A stretch of 64,000 nt of DNA, taken from the NCBI GenBank assembly GCA_009741485.1, contig CM019217.1:34109485-34173484 (forward strand), in the 5' to 3' direction. The stretch is from Malurus cyaneus samueli. Lineage: Eukaryota; Chordata; Aves; Passeriformes; Maluridae. The position numbers and the translations under genes were made by a program. Below are positions 1 through 12,043 of this stretch, one piece after another. The notes under the pieces are model-generated. The model did not search any database. It saw only the letters and a list, made by a program, of their open reading frames with translations, and had not been told where the DNA came from. Each line of letters starts with the position of its first letter. Position 1 is the stretch's first letter.

Positions 1-2651
1 AGGTACAATATAATCTTGTTTAACAGAATTAATAAAGAAATGTAGAGATGTATTACTTCCATTACGAGTGGAAATCTGACAGAACCATTACCACACCCCT
101 CCTCTCCAAGTTTTTGTTATTTATGTACAGGAGACTTCTGGACAACCTAAAGTTAATTCATTAGTCCATAGCATTTAGTCTTTGGGCTTTTAAACATTAT
201 CCTGATAACAATAAACAAGTTTGCTGATCAGAGTTTGCGTGAAATACATACATGAAGGGAAAAAATTACTGTGAATGGGAACTAGATCTGCATGATTTGG
301 ATACTGGTAGACTTCTCAGTTTTTGACTTTAACATAGGATGAGTATATCGCAGAACAGAAAAGTATAGAAAATTGACAGATAATTTTGGGTTCCTTAAGG
401 AGTCCACATTTTCTCAGTCCTTTGTGCAGCATGTGGCTTCACCCTCATGTAAATTCAAATACAACAAACTAAATATTCTACTGAATGCATCCTTTGCCCA
501 AAGCAATTGCAATCAATATTCAGAAGGAAAATTTATACAGTCCTCCTCTTTAAATTATAAAAGACATTCCTTCTGCCTTTTGCTATGCTGAAAAATATTT
601 TCTGCTACAAGCTATTTAAAGCTGATGCCTGGCAGGACTTACCTATATCTCAAGATACATAGTGAATGCTGGCATACAAATTGCTCTTTAGGCACTATGA
701 ATTTCTTTTACGTGTAGTATTGATTTCCCAGGGGATAAAAAAGACAAATTACTTCTAGACATGCTGGGTATTATACAGCAGGGAGATAGCACATTCCTTG
801 TATTTTTGTTGCCACTGCCCCAGTTTCATTTAACAAATGGCTAAAATAGATTTATTCACTTCAGATTTCATATATGAGACCCAGATGGTTTTTATCCCTA
901 AGAGTTGATTCCGAGGACTATGAAATAATGACAGTAATAGCTAATACCTTTTATCTTTATCAGGATTATAATCATATCCTCTTCTTGTTTTGGAGAGTTA
1001 GCTTTTCACAAGAGAAAAGAGAACTCTAGAACACAAAAATGTTTCTCAGCTTCTGAAAGAAGATCTGGGCATGCTTTTTCCCCTGTACTCCCCTGAGACA
1101 TATGGATATTCCAGATTCCCTCAAAAATTAGAGCATGTGTATTCAAAATATATAGGGTGATCCAGCCAGGTACCTGATACAGCAGTCAGGGGGGGAAAGG
1201 ACTTCTGAATTCAGTGCAAAGTATTCCTGCCTGGCATAGGAGGCACAGGCAGAGAGGCTCCCCTGCCAGAACAATGTGAAATGCCTTGATAGAAGTATTC
1301 AGATTGTCAACAATCTGTCCAATGTGTCCAAACTTAAAAATGTCCTGAAGCAAAACCATATGTTTTATAGCTTTTCCAGGGCTGCAGTTTCTTTTAGTCA
1401 GATAATTTCTAACTTTCCATTTCCTGAAAATTATTCTTTCTTCACTCACCTATTCAAATAAGGCCAAAATTATAATAATGGTTCTGTTGAGGTCCAAACA
1501 GTCTTTGAACATAAACAGCAATTTCTTGTTAATTTCCATTACATAGCCATATAAATCCACTGAAGGCAGGTAGAAGAAAAAGAAATAAGTGTAGTTTTAA
1601 AAAGGAATGTGTAGTTTTAAAGTAAATTAAATTATGAGACAAATAATTCACATTTTTAACTCACAGAATTAATCTCAAGAACTAATTTATCAGACATTAT
1701 TTGTAAGTGATTACCATAAAGATGTGATTAGTGTATTTGATGAGTTGGATTTTAAAAGAGAAATTATTTTTTCTGCATTACCTGAATGCTTTATATGGCT
1801 CCATGGTTCTGCCTTATGTACAGACCACCGAAGTTGTAAAAGCAAGCCTTGCAAAAAAACAGGAAATTTCTTTCTTGTACGCTTATTTTTCAGAAAAGTA
1901 TGCTCTTTCTTATTCACATGATCTTTGCATATCTTCTAGGATGATGCACACAATCACTTTATAGTAAGTGCTTCAAATTACATCTGAAGTGCTACTGTAC
2001 TACCTCAGTATCTGAGTTTAAACGAGGGTTTTGTCCTGCTTGCATACTTACTTACTCTTTCAAGTAAACAGGTTAATTTATTTGTCCTCTATTACCCTTC
2101 ACATTGCAGAGTTCAGACCTTGAAAGTTTCTCTCTCTAGTTGGGCATATTGATGATATATAGCTATATTTGACTCTCCTATTTTCAATTAGAAAGAATTT
2201 CTAATTCTGAATTTTACACCAGTAGTCCATAGCTTATTGCACATAATGCCCAACCAGATGGCCAGTTATTTTTTAATAATAACAATTTCATACCTAGTTG
2301 AGATACCTTGTGTTTTATCAGGCTCAGCCAACTATATTATTTCTGCCAAGAAATTGCAAAGAGGTCTCCAAGGCCTTTCAGCTCCAGTGGTTCATAAAAA
2401 CAATTTGAAAAATTAGTTCTGAGGATGATTACCTTGACTACTTTTTCATAACACCAATCCCTCCCTTCTTGTTATATGCATGCGACTATAATTATATTGC
2501 TTTGTGAGAAGTCGCTGTTAGAAATTGGAGTGAAATTGAGATCTCTTTATTTAGTATGTTTTTCAGAAGACATATGAGAACTAACATAGCTCTGGATTTC
2601 CCCAGAATAATTCAAGAACTATCTGGATGCACTTTTGTTTAATGTCCTCTA
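1..2651. other. AT-rich non-coding DNA, no gene recognised
   Basis: Short open frames occur on both strands (for example 1186-1449 minus and 1711-1964), but none shows a recognisable domain, a convincing splice frame or codon bias. The stretch is AT-rich with short A and T runs, as expected of intron or intergenic DNA. A 12-base duplication (TGTAGTTTTAAA) lies near 1590-1622. Confidence 0.6.
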
Positions 2652-2745
2652 GGATGAACCTACTTGGTTGAGCAGGGAGGTTGGATCAGGTAACCTGCTG
2701 GTCTCCTCCAGTCTTACCCATCCTGTGACTCTGGGATTCTGTAAA
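2652..2745 (+). mobile_element. CR1 LINE 3' end fragment
   Basis: The text around TTGAGCAGGGAGGTTGGATC, followed by a CTCCTCCAGTC-type segment and ending in GGGATTCTGTAAA, follows the conserved 3' untranslated tail of avian CR1 retroposons, which close on short ATTCTRTG-like repeats. The copy is severely 5'-truncated, as most CR1 copies are, and diverged. CR1 is the dominant LINE of birds and other sauropsids, so it also points to the host lineage. Confidence 0.75.
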
Positions 2746-3757
2746 TTCTTTTTGGTGATTTTGCTGGAAAAGAACATGGAAGCATGGACATTTACTTGGG
2801 ATGTTCAAAGTTTCAGGTGATATAGCACTGGCAGCATATCACAAAAAAGCCAGACGAATTTTGTATGCTTGTGCAGACAAGGCGACTGGCTGATGTCATG
2901 GGCCTTTAGCATCCTGGATTTCTTCAGCCTGGTACATGCAATGGCATTAGCTTGTGTGCATGCAGTAAGTCCTGTGGCCTTGTTCTGAGGTGCTGAAACT
3001 TCCCACATGACTTGGACAGGACATGTCACAAACATCTGAATCATAAACATTTTGTAGAATCTCTGCTGAGTCAAGGGTTTGCACATAACTTTTGATCCAC
3101 TCCCACAACTCAAACTCCCTGCACTGATGCACTACATGTACATCAGTGCCAACATCTATTCTAGTCAACCACATCTGGTCTGCGTTCTAGTGAAAGAATC
3201 AGGTACTTTTGGAGTGTGATTCACCTAACCAAATAGAGTTGCCAACATAACATGAAATTAAGATTCTGTTGACTGTGATGATTAACAGTCATTGGCTATG
3301 AAAACAGCTTCACATGACAGGCGAAGTAGTGGACATATGAATGTTGGGGGAGTTTATCTTCTTTGAGCAACATACAACATGGTCTAATGCAATAAAATAA
3401 TACAAATAATACTTGCAAATCAGAATTTTTGATGTAGTAACATGTGTTTCAAATGTGAAGTACACTGGTTTTTATTTTGCCAAGATTAAGTAAATTTGAA
3501 AATCTAGAATAATTTTGGAATTACCAGTATTTGTTAATTTATACTTATGTATCTAGGGATAACTGCTTGCCATTATATACACTGTAGTCCATTTACCTGA
3601 TTTTATGTGATGGAAAACATTCACATGCTCAATGTAGAAAATTCCATGCACTATAAATATTCTTATACATGCAGCTTGTCCCAGTTCAATATCTACTTTA
3701 CATTCAGTTCTGATATTTTTATTTCAAAAGCACTCTAAATGTTCTCTTTGTGGGAAA
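2746..3757. other. Unclassified stretch, slightly GC-richer between 2800 and 3180
   Basis: Two overlapping minus-strand open frames (3174-2947 and 3113-2805) lie in a segment less AT-rich than its surroundings. I recognise no family, and neither frame has a clear start or splice context. It may be an eroded transposable element. The rest is plain AT-rich DNA. Confidence 0.4.
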
Positions 3758-3763
3758 CTCTAC
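3758..3763 (+). repeat. Left target-site duplication of the 379-bp LTR
   Basis: CTCTAC immediately precedes the TG that opens the LTR. The matching right copy is CTGTAC at 4143-4148, with one mismatch. A 6-bp duplication is typical of class II (alpha/beta-like) ERVs. Confidence 0.65.
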
Positions 3764-4023
3764 TGTGGTGGCCCTCGCTATCTTACAGCTCTGTGTGTGG
3801 GGGCTGGGCTTGGACGCAGCCTGGGCTTGGATGGACTGAACAGCGCAGGCACGGACTGGATGACGCAGCCAGCCACGGAGGTGAACAGCATTGGTCAAGT
3901 GAAACTGATCCACCAATTACAGAAAGGAACATGGTGCATGGACATTCGAAGTGGCCTGGCCATGTGATCTGGCTGAGGCGTGTGTGATTGGTGTAACTCT
4001 ATATGCGGGAGATAAGAAAAGTG

Positions 4024-4030
4024 TATATAA
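4024..4030 (+). promoter_or_regulatory. TATA box in the 379-bp LTR
   Basis: TATATAA, preceded by GTG, sits in the 3' third of the LTR where the U3 core promoter is expected. Transcription would start roughly 25-30 bases downstream. Whether it is active cannot be told from sequence. Confidence 0.6.
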
Positions 4031-4075
4031 CTCATGCTAGCTGGCTGGTAATAGGTAGAGCTGGAATCGAAGATG

Positions 4076-4081
4076 AATAAA
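4076..4081 (+). terminator. Poly(A) signal AATAAA in the 379-bp LTR
   Basis: AATAAA lies 46 bases after the end of the TATA box and about 60 bases before the LTR end, fitting a short R region. Confidence 0.6.
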
Positions 4082-4142
4082 GAAGAACCTGGACCTGCTT
4101 CTCTTAGAGTTTGCGTCGTCTTTCCTGCGATGGGCTGTTACA

Positions 4143-4148
4143 CTGTAC
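4143..4148 (+). repeat. Right target-site duplication of the 379-bp LTR
   Basis: CTGTAC directly follows the terminal CA of the LTR and differs by one base from CTCTAC on the left. Confidence 0.65.
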
Positions 4149-5613
4149 ACTCAATATTCACTATACATATAGTGAATATACATTCAGGTATTCTGTTTAG
4201 TAAATTCTACATTTTTTAGACTTACTACTTCTGTATACAAATTCTTTTTTTACAACTCAAAATGAAACATTTTTAATCCCAGTTTACCAATGAATTGATC
4301 AAAATAAATCAAACAAAAAACCCAAACAAACATCAACCATAAAAACCAACCCAAAACCAAGAAAACAAACAAAAGAATGGGCAAAGTTATAGTGATTTAA
4401 AAGCTTGTCTGAAATATTAATCAATTATCTTGTTTCATTGTGCTTGCTTGAACTAATAAATTTTAGTGTGTGATATTCATAATTATCAGGTTATTTTATA
4501 TATATGTACATTTATTTTTAAACATAAAATCAGAGTTTCATGAACAAAAACTTTAAATATACGGTTTTCTCTATAACAAGAGTTTAATAGAAAAATGTTG
4601 ACTGATTATGGAAGTGGAGTATGTGAGATGCCTAAAAAAATTTCATTTTTTTCCTAATCAGTCTCCACTGTTGGTTTGATTATACAGAATAAATTTTAAG
4701 AAATATTTCTACTATTAAACTCTGCATTTCTCCTATGTTATTCTGTTGAGAATTCACACTGAATAAAATAAAACAATCAAAAGAATTATTGCCCATAGAA
4801 GAACAGCATGAATGTCTCAATTTGTCAAGAATGTAAAATTTTGAAAGGATCCCAATTTATTTATTATAAAGTGTTTTAATATTAGGTCCTCCTTGTGTTC
4901 TACCGCCAATCCACTCAAGCATGGACCTTCCAATTAGCTCTCTTTATCAATAATCTAATTTTTTTAAACAGATTTCTTTTCACTAATACGATTTTATGTC
5001 AGTGGTCTTTCAGATAATTCTTGTATAATCAGTCAGAGACAGGGAACAGCTCAGAGATTTGAAGCCATATGAAATCGCTTTTCGGCTCTTGGACCAATAT
5101 TCATTTTCATTAAGTAGAAACCACATCACTATCCAAGTTGCTGAAAGGAAGGATGTACAGAAATTGGTTTGGCATCAGTTACATCTGGTTTGGATTTGGA
5201 ATGTTTACATAAAATTAGAGGAAAATAATACTTTGAAAATGGTTTTTATTTCTTATAAATTATTTTTTTTTCCATTAATAACATTTCATTTCAACCACTT
5301 TTATTGGGCTTGATCTGGCTTTCAACATTCAGATTTTTTTTGTAACTTTAAATAATTTTGTTTTTCTCTCAGCAAATAGTTATTCCATTAATAATTTTTA
5401 AAAAGTCTATGGAATAATAGGTCTTCAAACTTCGAATTTACTAAAAATGTTGAGAAACATAAGGGCAAGAGAAGAGATTTTGTTTTGATAATCCGTCATC
5501 ACATAAAATCATATGTATGTTCATCCTACAGAAAATACAGTATGCTGAAAACTAACTTCAGAAATGCACACTCTTCGCTTGTTTAAACTCTTGACTTGTT
5601 TATGTAGCACTAA
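4149..5613. other. AT-rich non-coding DNA with an A/C-rich low-complexity tract
   Basis: Positions 4305-4378 are a strand-asymmetric run of A and C (CAAAC/CCAAA-like units), a low-complexity type frequent in bird genomes. The frame at 5059-5313 looks fortuitous: it is AT-driven and has no domain or splice context. Confidence 0.6.
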
Positions 5614-5740
5614 TTTTGTTGCACAATATAATTTCTTGAAGTACGACATAGCTTTTAATATAATTTCTTGAAGTATGACATAGCTTTTAAAAATTTTGTT
5701 GCACAATACATTTCTTGCAGTACGACATAGCTTTTTTTAA
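5614..5740 (+). repeat. Degenerate three-copy tandem repeat, about 35-45 bp unit
   Basis: A unit built around TTTCTTGAAGTACGACATAG recurs at about 5614-5657, 5658-5693 and 5694-5740. The first and third copies also carry TTTTGTTGCACAATA, which the middle copy lacks. Copies differ by a few substitutions. Confidence 0.85.
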
Positions 5741-8700
5741 AATCATTAACCATAAGAAACCAAAAATAAACATAATAGTTAACACAACATAAATAATCCT
5801 GTGCTAATAGTCAGCCTCTTTTTCATATCTGATAAGTTTTAGTCATTCAGTTATTACTTCAGTACAAAATACCAGCTGTGACATTGTAAAGGGATTTTTT
5901 AGCATCTGAGATTTCTTTATTAATATCTGGAAAAAATGTAACTTTCCTGATTTTGCCCATGTGCACTTCTAAATATGCAGATTTTGTACAGATGCATGTA
6001 GAAAAGTTTTGCCACAAATGGACTTTTATTAATAAAAAGTTTATCTAAAAACTTACTTCATGGAATTTAAAAGTATCTAACACTTTCCTAACTTTTAAGC
6101 ATTGTTTCTTCTGACTTCAAATATCTAAAGAGTATCTGAAATGCTAAACTATTTTGTCACACTGGGACACTTAGTAATTGAGAAAAAATCTACTGAAAAT
6201 TAAATTGTAAAATATTTATATTTGGTTTTTTAAAAGTATGCACAAAAAAAATCACATACTCATTGCTCCCAAATGTAATGTGAGCACACATATTTCTCCA
6301 GCACTGGATAAAGACATGACAGGCGTGAAACTATTCTGCAATTTCTAGACATGACAGCAACTTGCTGACATTCAGCTGAATACCTGTATCTAGTGTTAGG
6401 GAACTTACTACTCTTTCAGTGTACATCTCTGTATGTTAAAACTCGTGTGACACCCTACTAGCATAAACATATAATTGCCTTTCTGTTTAAATTACTATAT
6501 TCAGGTTACTAAACTTTCATCATCCATTAAAGTTTTGAATGAAAATGACAGTTTCATTTTGAGCAAAATTTAAAGATAGAACTACTCAGAACATGCTCTT
6601 ATGCAGTGAAACCAAGCTGATATAAACCATGCTGAGGGTCAAAAGATGCCTCTCTGAGCTTTGATTGCAGCTGTATATACTGAATGTGACAGAAGACACC
6701 AAACCAAATGTATCACTCTCTTAGAAACTAAGACAGCACTTCCTTTCTCCTTTTAATATGACTAGTGATTTTGATTAAGAAGAAAAATGGGATTCATTCT
6801 ATTTCCTAGTATATTTGAGGTACTACTGCTGCACTGTTAGATTTGGTTTATGGATTTTGGAATACCTGTGCCATATGGAGTAGCAGCTGAAGGCCTCTAA
6901 GGAACCCTCGTACATCTAGGGGCACCAAATGCTTACATGAAGGCAATTGCATCACACCTTTAAGAGCAATTTTTCAGATTATTAATGGGAGTTGGAAGAT
7001 GTTTTACTCCTTTTATTAACAGAGGCTTGGATTTTACTCTTAGATGATGTTTAGTAGGTAGGTGAATCTGGCTGTAAACCAACCCTCTAGTTCCAGACTC
7101 TTCCTATCTGTAATATCCTGAGACACAGTAAAGGAATGCTCAACTAAATGCTATGGAAGCTCTGATATCCTAGTGAAAAAAGAGTTGGAATCATTCTTCA
7201 TTCAACTTTCCCCCACAGACAAACCTGTAGCAAAGAAGAATGTGATTTATGGTCAGCAGAGAGCAACTTCCACTTTGTATTGTAAAATCTGACTGGGGCT
7301 CCATGACCTACACTCTGTCAGGGTCTCCTGGGATTTCTGGGAGACTGCTGATCATGGTACATATTTCCTTTGCCTCCAGCAAATTCTGCTCTCCAGCCTG
7401 TACTCTTTTTTTAACAGTGACCTTTTATCCCCATCTTAGGCAAAAACAAGCAGAAAGGCTGAGATTTCTACTGTCCTGCTAAATGTGATTGATAGGCAGA
7501 GCAGTTGCTGTTGTTAGCTTGAAAGCAGAAAAGTTTGTGGTGGAATATAAAACAAAAAATGGTAGGCTATATATTATCTGAATAATAGTTATCTAGCTTT
7601 TACACAGCACTTTTCATCTGTAGACCATGCTACATTTTACAACAAGGATTATGTTTATATTCACTGTACAGATGAAGAAAAAAATTACAAAATATTTCCC
7701 AAGACCACAACACGGTTTAAGCAAGGGCCAGAAGAGTAGTTAAAACTTCACTGCTAAACCTACATCCTTGAGACCAAATAGCTACTCCTGCAAATTCTGG
7801 ACAAACTAACCTTGATGAGATATGGAATTAAGAGTTAATCTCTTCTTCAGGTTAATTGAATAGTTTGGGTTTGGTGGGTTTGGGAGTTTGTTTAGTCGGT
7901 TGGTTTTTTTGTTTGTAATGATGAAATTTTAATATTGCCCTATAATCACTGTAAAAATAAAAATCAATCATCTTTTCTGAAACAAATTTATATTAGCATA
8001 ATTAAATATCCTGGGGCTCAGTTTTCTTTGAATTGTCAGTTGCCTGGATATTGCAGTAGGTAGAGCACACTTAGAAAAGTCTCAGCTGTTACAAAGTACA
8101 GTGTTAATTTTATATGGTCAAGTTAAATAATGCAGAAAACAAACACAGCTGTATTTTCATAAGTTTGATCATGTATCCATTGTCAAAGACCTGGACACCA
8201 AAATGAAGTGTGCTCTTTTGCCTTACCAAAACAAATTAAGAGAGAGATAATATTTCAGCATTCAGATGAGTAATGCAGATTGCTATTTAACAAGCTGTGT
8301 GTATTCAATAAGAGCTGTCATAAAGAGATTTCAAAAAAATCAATAAGCTACAAGAAATAAAAGTACAGTTGCAAATATTTTGCATAGTTTGGAGATCAAG
8401 TAGCATGGCAATGGGTGAAATAGGGAATACACTGCAGTGAAAATGTACATGATCACTAATCAGCACTTTTGTCAGCAGGAATAGACTAACCAGAATAACA
8501 AAATTGTTTTAAAAAGAAAGCAATATTCAAATGTGAATGCAAAAAAAAAGAGAGGAGATATTCAAACATAATACTGAGATGAGAGCTTCAGAAGAGGAGA
8601 ATATAAGCTATTTTTCCTTATAATGTAAGGAGGGTGAATGAGATCTCCAAAGAAAACTAAGTGATTCACATTGTGTCATACACATTGATTGTGATGGTAC

Positions 8701-10449
8701 AGCATGCTTAAGGAGCTGGACAGGAGCAATATAGATTTAAGTGCAAAAAAAAGCAGGCTTAGCCAATATTTCAGAAAGTGCAACAGTAACTGTATTTGAA
8801 ACAATTATGAAGCAGAAATGTCAAGTAAAGCTCAAGATTTGGCCAAGATATATAGAAACCAATGATGCTATAATTGAGCATAACTCAGATTTAACACCTG
8901 GTTGGATTGTAACTTTTTAACTGGGGAACAAATTCAGGCTTTGGAAATGTGTTTGGAAACATCAAGTCGCAGTTGTGAATAAAGATATTGTGAAAAGTTT
9001 TAATTTTTGTTTCTTTTCTGGCATTTTATTTAATATGTGATAAATGATAATATTAAAAAGAAGTATAAAAAGTGTGAGATGTATGCTGACGGGCCTTTGA
9101 TAAGTTTAGTGTACTTCAGTTCTTGACTGAGATTTCAACATGTAGATGTACAAAACTGACACTGAAAAAGTGTCAAATAGGATATTGATCCTCCTTACAT
9201 TATGAGTTGCACCTGATTTAAAAATCTACATATCAGAAAGTAACCTGTGACATATCCCAATACCTCTTTTATGTTTGATGTGTTATCTTTCAATCTGTTG
9301 AAAGGACTTCTCTTAGGCATGAAATAGAATGTATGTTGTACTAGATACATATTTAATTGTATTAAAATACCTTAAAACTGAAAGCAAAAGAAGATCTAAC
9401 ATAACCAAGTGCTATATATTTGAAAAAATACTGATTTGGAGTAATGAAAAGAATGAAAATAATCTTAAATTCATGTGCCAGGCTTTCTCACTAGGATGAC
9501 TGATTTTTTCCAGTTATTCAATTCCAGACACATTCTAAACTAGATGCATGACTATGCTTTATATTGTTCAAATAAATATTCCTTGCTTACAGGATTTTAG
9601 AAGAGAATTAATTCTGATGAATGCATAAATTGTGAGCTGATTTAATTTTCTATACCATGTCTGGTGTGTCTTTCATACACTGGATCCTTAAAATCCTTTT
9701 TTCAATATGCTAATCAAAGTAAGAGCTGAACATCACTGAATGTAGGCATGAGTTTAACAGCATTTTTGAATGGCACCTTCAGCTGTATTCGTTACATAAG
9801 TAATTAAATGCTACTCTTACTGACACTGTAGGTCTAAAAGCATTCTTCTCAGCGAGCACTTTAAGACTTCATATTTCTTAAGGAAAAATTGCAAAACAAC
9901 ATTGTTTTTATAATAAAATAATGAATGGACAGAAATGGTACAAACCACAGTACTACAGCTCACAAATCCTGTTTCGGAAACATTTCAAAGTCTTAATCCT
10001 TTTCTGATGAGTCAAAGGAATTCATGCAATGTTCATGTACAACAGTATTTGTCGAACAGAGCTATGAATAGGTGTTTAACAATAACAATAATGATTTTCC
10101 ATTTAATTTGCAGTAATGACAAGAAATGCACTTCCGATTCTTAAGTTATATTTTCTACTGAGTGGAGGAGTATTCGGTTAAGTTTTGGGACAATCTTTAC
10201 ACCTGTACTTGTAGTAAGCAGTGCTGGCACTGCTAATCTACATTTATTCTGAAGGTTTTCAAGTTATGGTTTCAGTCAGCTTGATCCCTATCAACAACTA
10301 ATTTATCATAATTACTCAAAATTTGGAAGGTGAGAGTACAGAGGTGAAGGTTATTTGACCTTACTTAACCAAAACAGAAATGCAACCTAAACACCTCATT
10401 TCATCTTTTAAATCAGTAGATAAGGAGTATATTGCTTTATGAACAGAGG
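5741..10449. other. AT-rich non-coding DNA
   Basis: No frame with coding character and no recognisable transposon was seen. Positions 7858-7916 form a T/G-rich low-complexity tract. The frames at 7249-7482 and 9935-10144 look accidental. Confidence 0.6.
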
Positions 10450-10511
10450 CTCCTCATGAATAGTAAAAAGTTTCTGTTTCATGAGACTCCTCATGAATAG
10501 TAAAAAGTTTC
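10450..10511 (+). repeat. Tandem duplication, 37-bp period
   Basis: A 25-base block starting CTCCTCATGAATAGTAAAAA occurs at 10450-10474 and again at 10487-10511, identical in both and separated by 12 bases. The identity suggests a recent local duplication. Confidence 0.85.
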
Positions 10512-11827
10512 CCTTATCTCTTCAGAACACACAGTTTTAATCACAAAACATTATTATTTTGGGAAGAAAACAATTTTGAGTGATTTTCTCAAAGTGACAA
10601 AGAACCAAAAACATAAAAGCAATACTGTTATGACTGTTAACTTTTACATAAGTAAAGGAAAATTAATCTGTTTGCAAATAGGCTGATTTTAAGGCAATTA
10701 TAGACCAGAAATAGCAACACTTTCATTCCATGTTATTCCATTAAACCCCAAATTATATGCCTATATATGCTAAGTATCAAGAATTGCCAAATTGATACTC
10801 TTTGTTCTTCTGACTACTTTACCTGGGCTTGAATAGTATGTATGTGGTTAGTGTTTTACTGTGTCTTTCATATCAACATTATCTTTTATCTTTATAGGTT
10901 TATGACAAAATTAGGCTAAATATGCATTTTTAACTGCATTTAGTTGAAGCATCTAATGCAATCCATGAGTTCCTGTGCTTCAGAAAGACAGTATAGTCAA
11001 AACCAAAGGCTCCCTTGACACTCAAGAAAAATGAACTTTTTGAAAGGCTACTACGCTATTCACCCTTAAAAGCCAAAGAGCAAATTCAGGTGGGGCAGCA
11101 GTATGACTTTTGTTCCCATTTACTGCTTTCAAGCCTTGAAAGATGGTATAGTCACTGCCACAGGGGAATTCACAAAACTGGGGCTGTAATTCTGATAAAT
11201 TACAGATTGGAGGAAATCTGTCTGCCGACCCAGTAATCTCCTACTTCTTATAAAATGCTTGACATATTAATCCTACTACAGATATGTTTACACAAAAACA
11301 GATTTGTAGTTCTCTCACCAATAATTCAGTGTTTTTCTTGTTAGAATTTGCCTTCTGTTTTATACTCTGGCTCTGTCTTAAAAAAAATTACATCGGAATA
11401 CTTTGCATTTTAGGTGCAGGTATTTATATTAGGCCCCAGATAATAACCAAAGTCAGATATCCAGAGGAGAACATAAGAACAGAGGAAACACCATTCTCTA
11501 AATAGCACTTTTAGCCTCCAGCAACTTCTAACCTTTGTTACATCGGACTGCATTCTTCTGCTTCTCAGGTGAAAATGCCTTATATTTGTCAGTTTTTCTA
11601 TAACTTTGTGTATGTGTTCTATTCCTTCCGTCTTCTTCATTAGTTTTCTCCTATTTTTTTAATACCACTACCTTGTTACCAGGAACAATGGCTGGAGAGC
11701 AACGGTGTGAGGGAGCCAGTATTGCACACAAGACTCAATAACTTTAACTGAGCATTCTTTGACCTAATAGCATAGTCATGGGCTTGGGCTTGTCATTTCT
11801 AAGGAAAAATTTAGAGAACGTGATTAC
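10512..11827. other. AT-rich non-coding DNA
   Basis: The open frames at 11015-11236, 11284-11505 and 11410-11640 have no recognisable domain or consistent splice signals. Nothing else was seen. Confidence 0.55.
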
Positions 11828-12043
11828 CTGCCTTCTTCGCCATAGTCCTGCATTTTTTTTTGCAGGCATTACCACTCATTTTACTCAAGGCAGTTTCCAA
11901 CTTTTCAAACATGAAGGAGGGTTCATCTAAAATGCATATGCAATATCTGAAGTTCAAAAGAGTACAATATGGCTCACAAAGAAACACTGGTGTGTCTCTG
12001 CTCTGCATTAGTCTCTGATTCAGATCTGGACTTAAGCATTTTT
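11828..12043 (-). CDS. Possible internal exon of an unknown gene (weak)
   Basis: On the minus strand the segment is open for 216 nt. It is preceded by a T-rich tract ending in TTCTTAG (acceptor AG at 12045-12044) and followed by GGCAG|GTAATC (donor GT at 11827-11826). In the open frame both borders are phase 1, so the length is a multiple of three. The product is not recognised; it is unusually rich in Cys and Met near its end. It is not phase-compatible with the next exon candidate upstream at 22820-23045, so it may belong elsewhere or be chance. Confidence 0.2.

Larger units (their letters stand above)
3764..4142 (+). mobile_element. Solo LTR of a class II-like endogenous retrovirus
   Basis: The 379-bp element begins TGTGGTGGCC and ends GGGCTGTTACA, giving the TG...CA ends of an LTR. 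It is GC-richer than its flanks and holds a TATA box followed about 50 bases later by a poly(A) signal, the normal U3-R order. Six-base direct repeats flank it with one mismatch. No internal retroviral sequence, primer site or second LTR lies next to it, so it is most likely a solo LTR left by LTR-LTR recombination. The class II label rests on its short length, the 6-bp duplication and the TATA-to-poly(A) spacing. The open frames inside it are by-products of its base composition. Confidence 0.8.
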
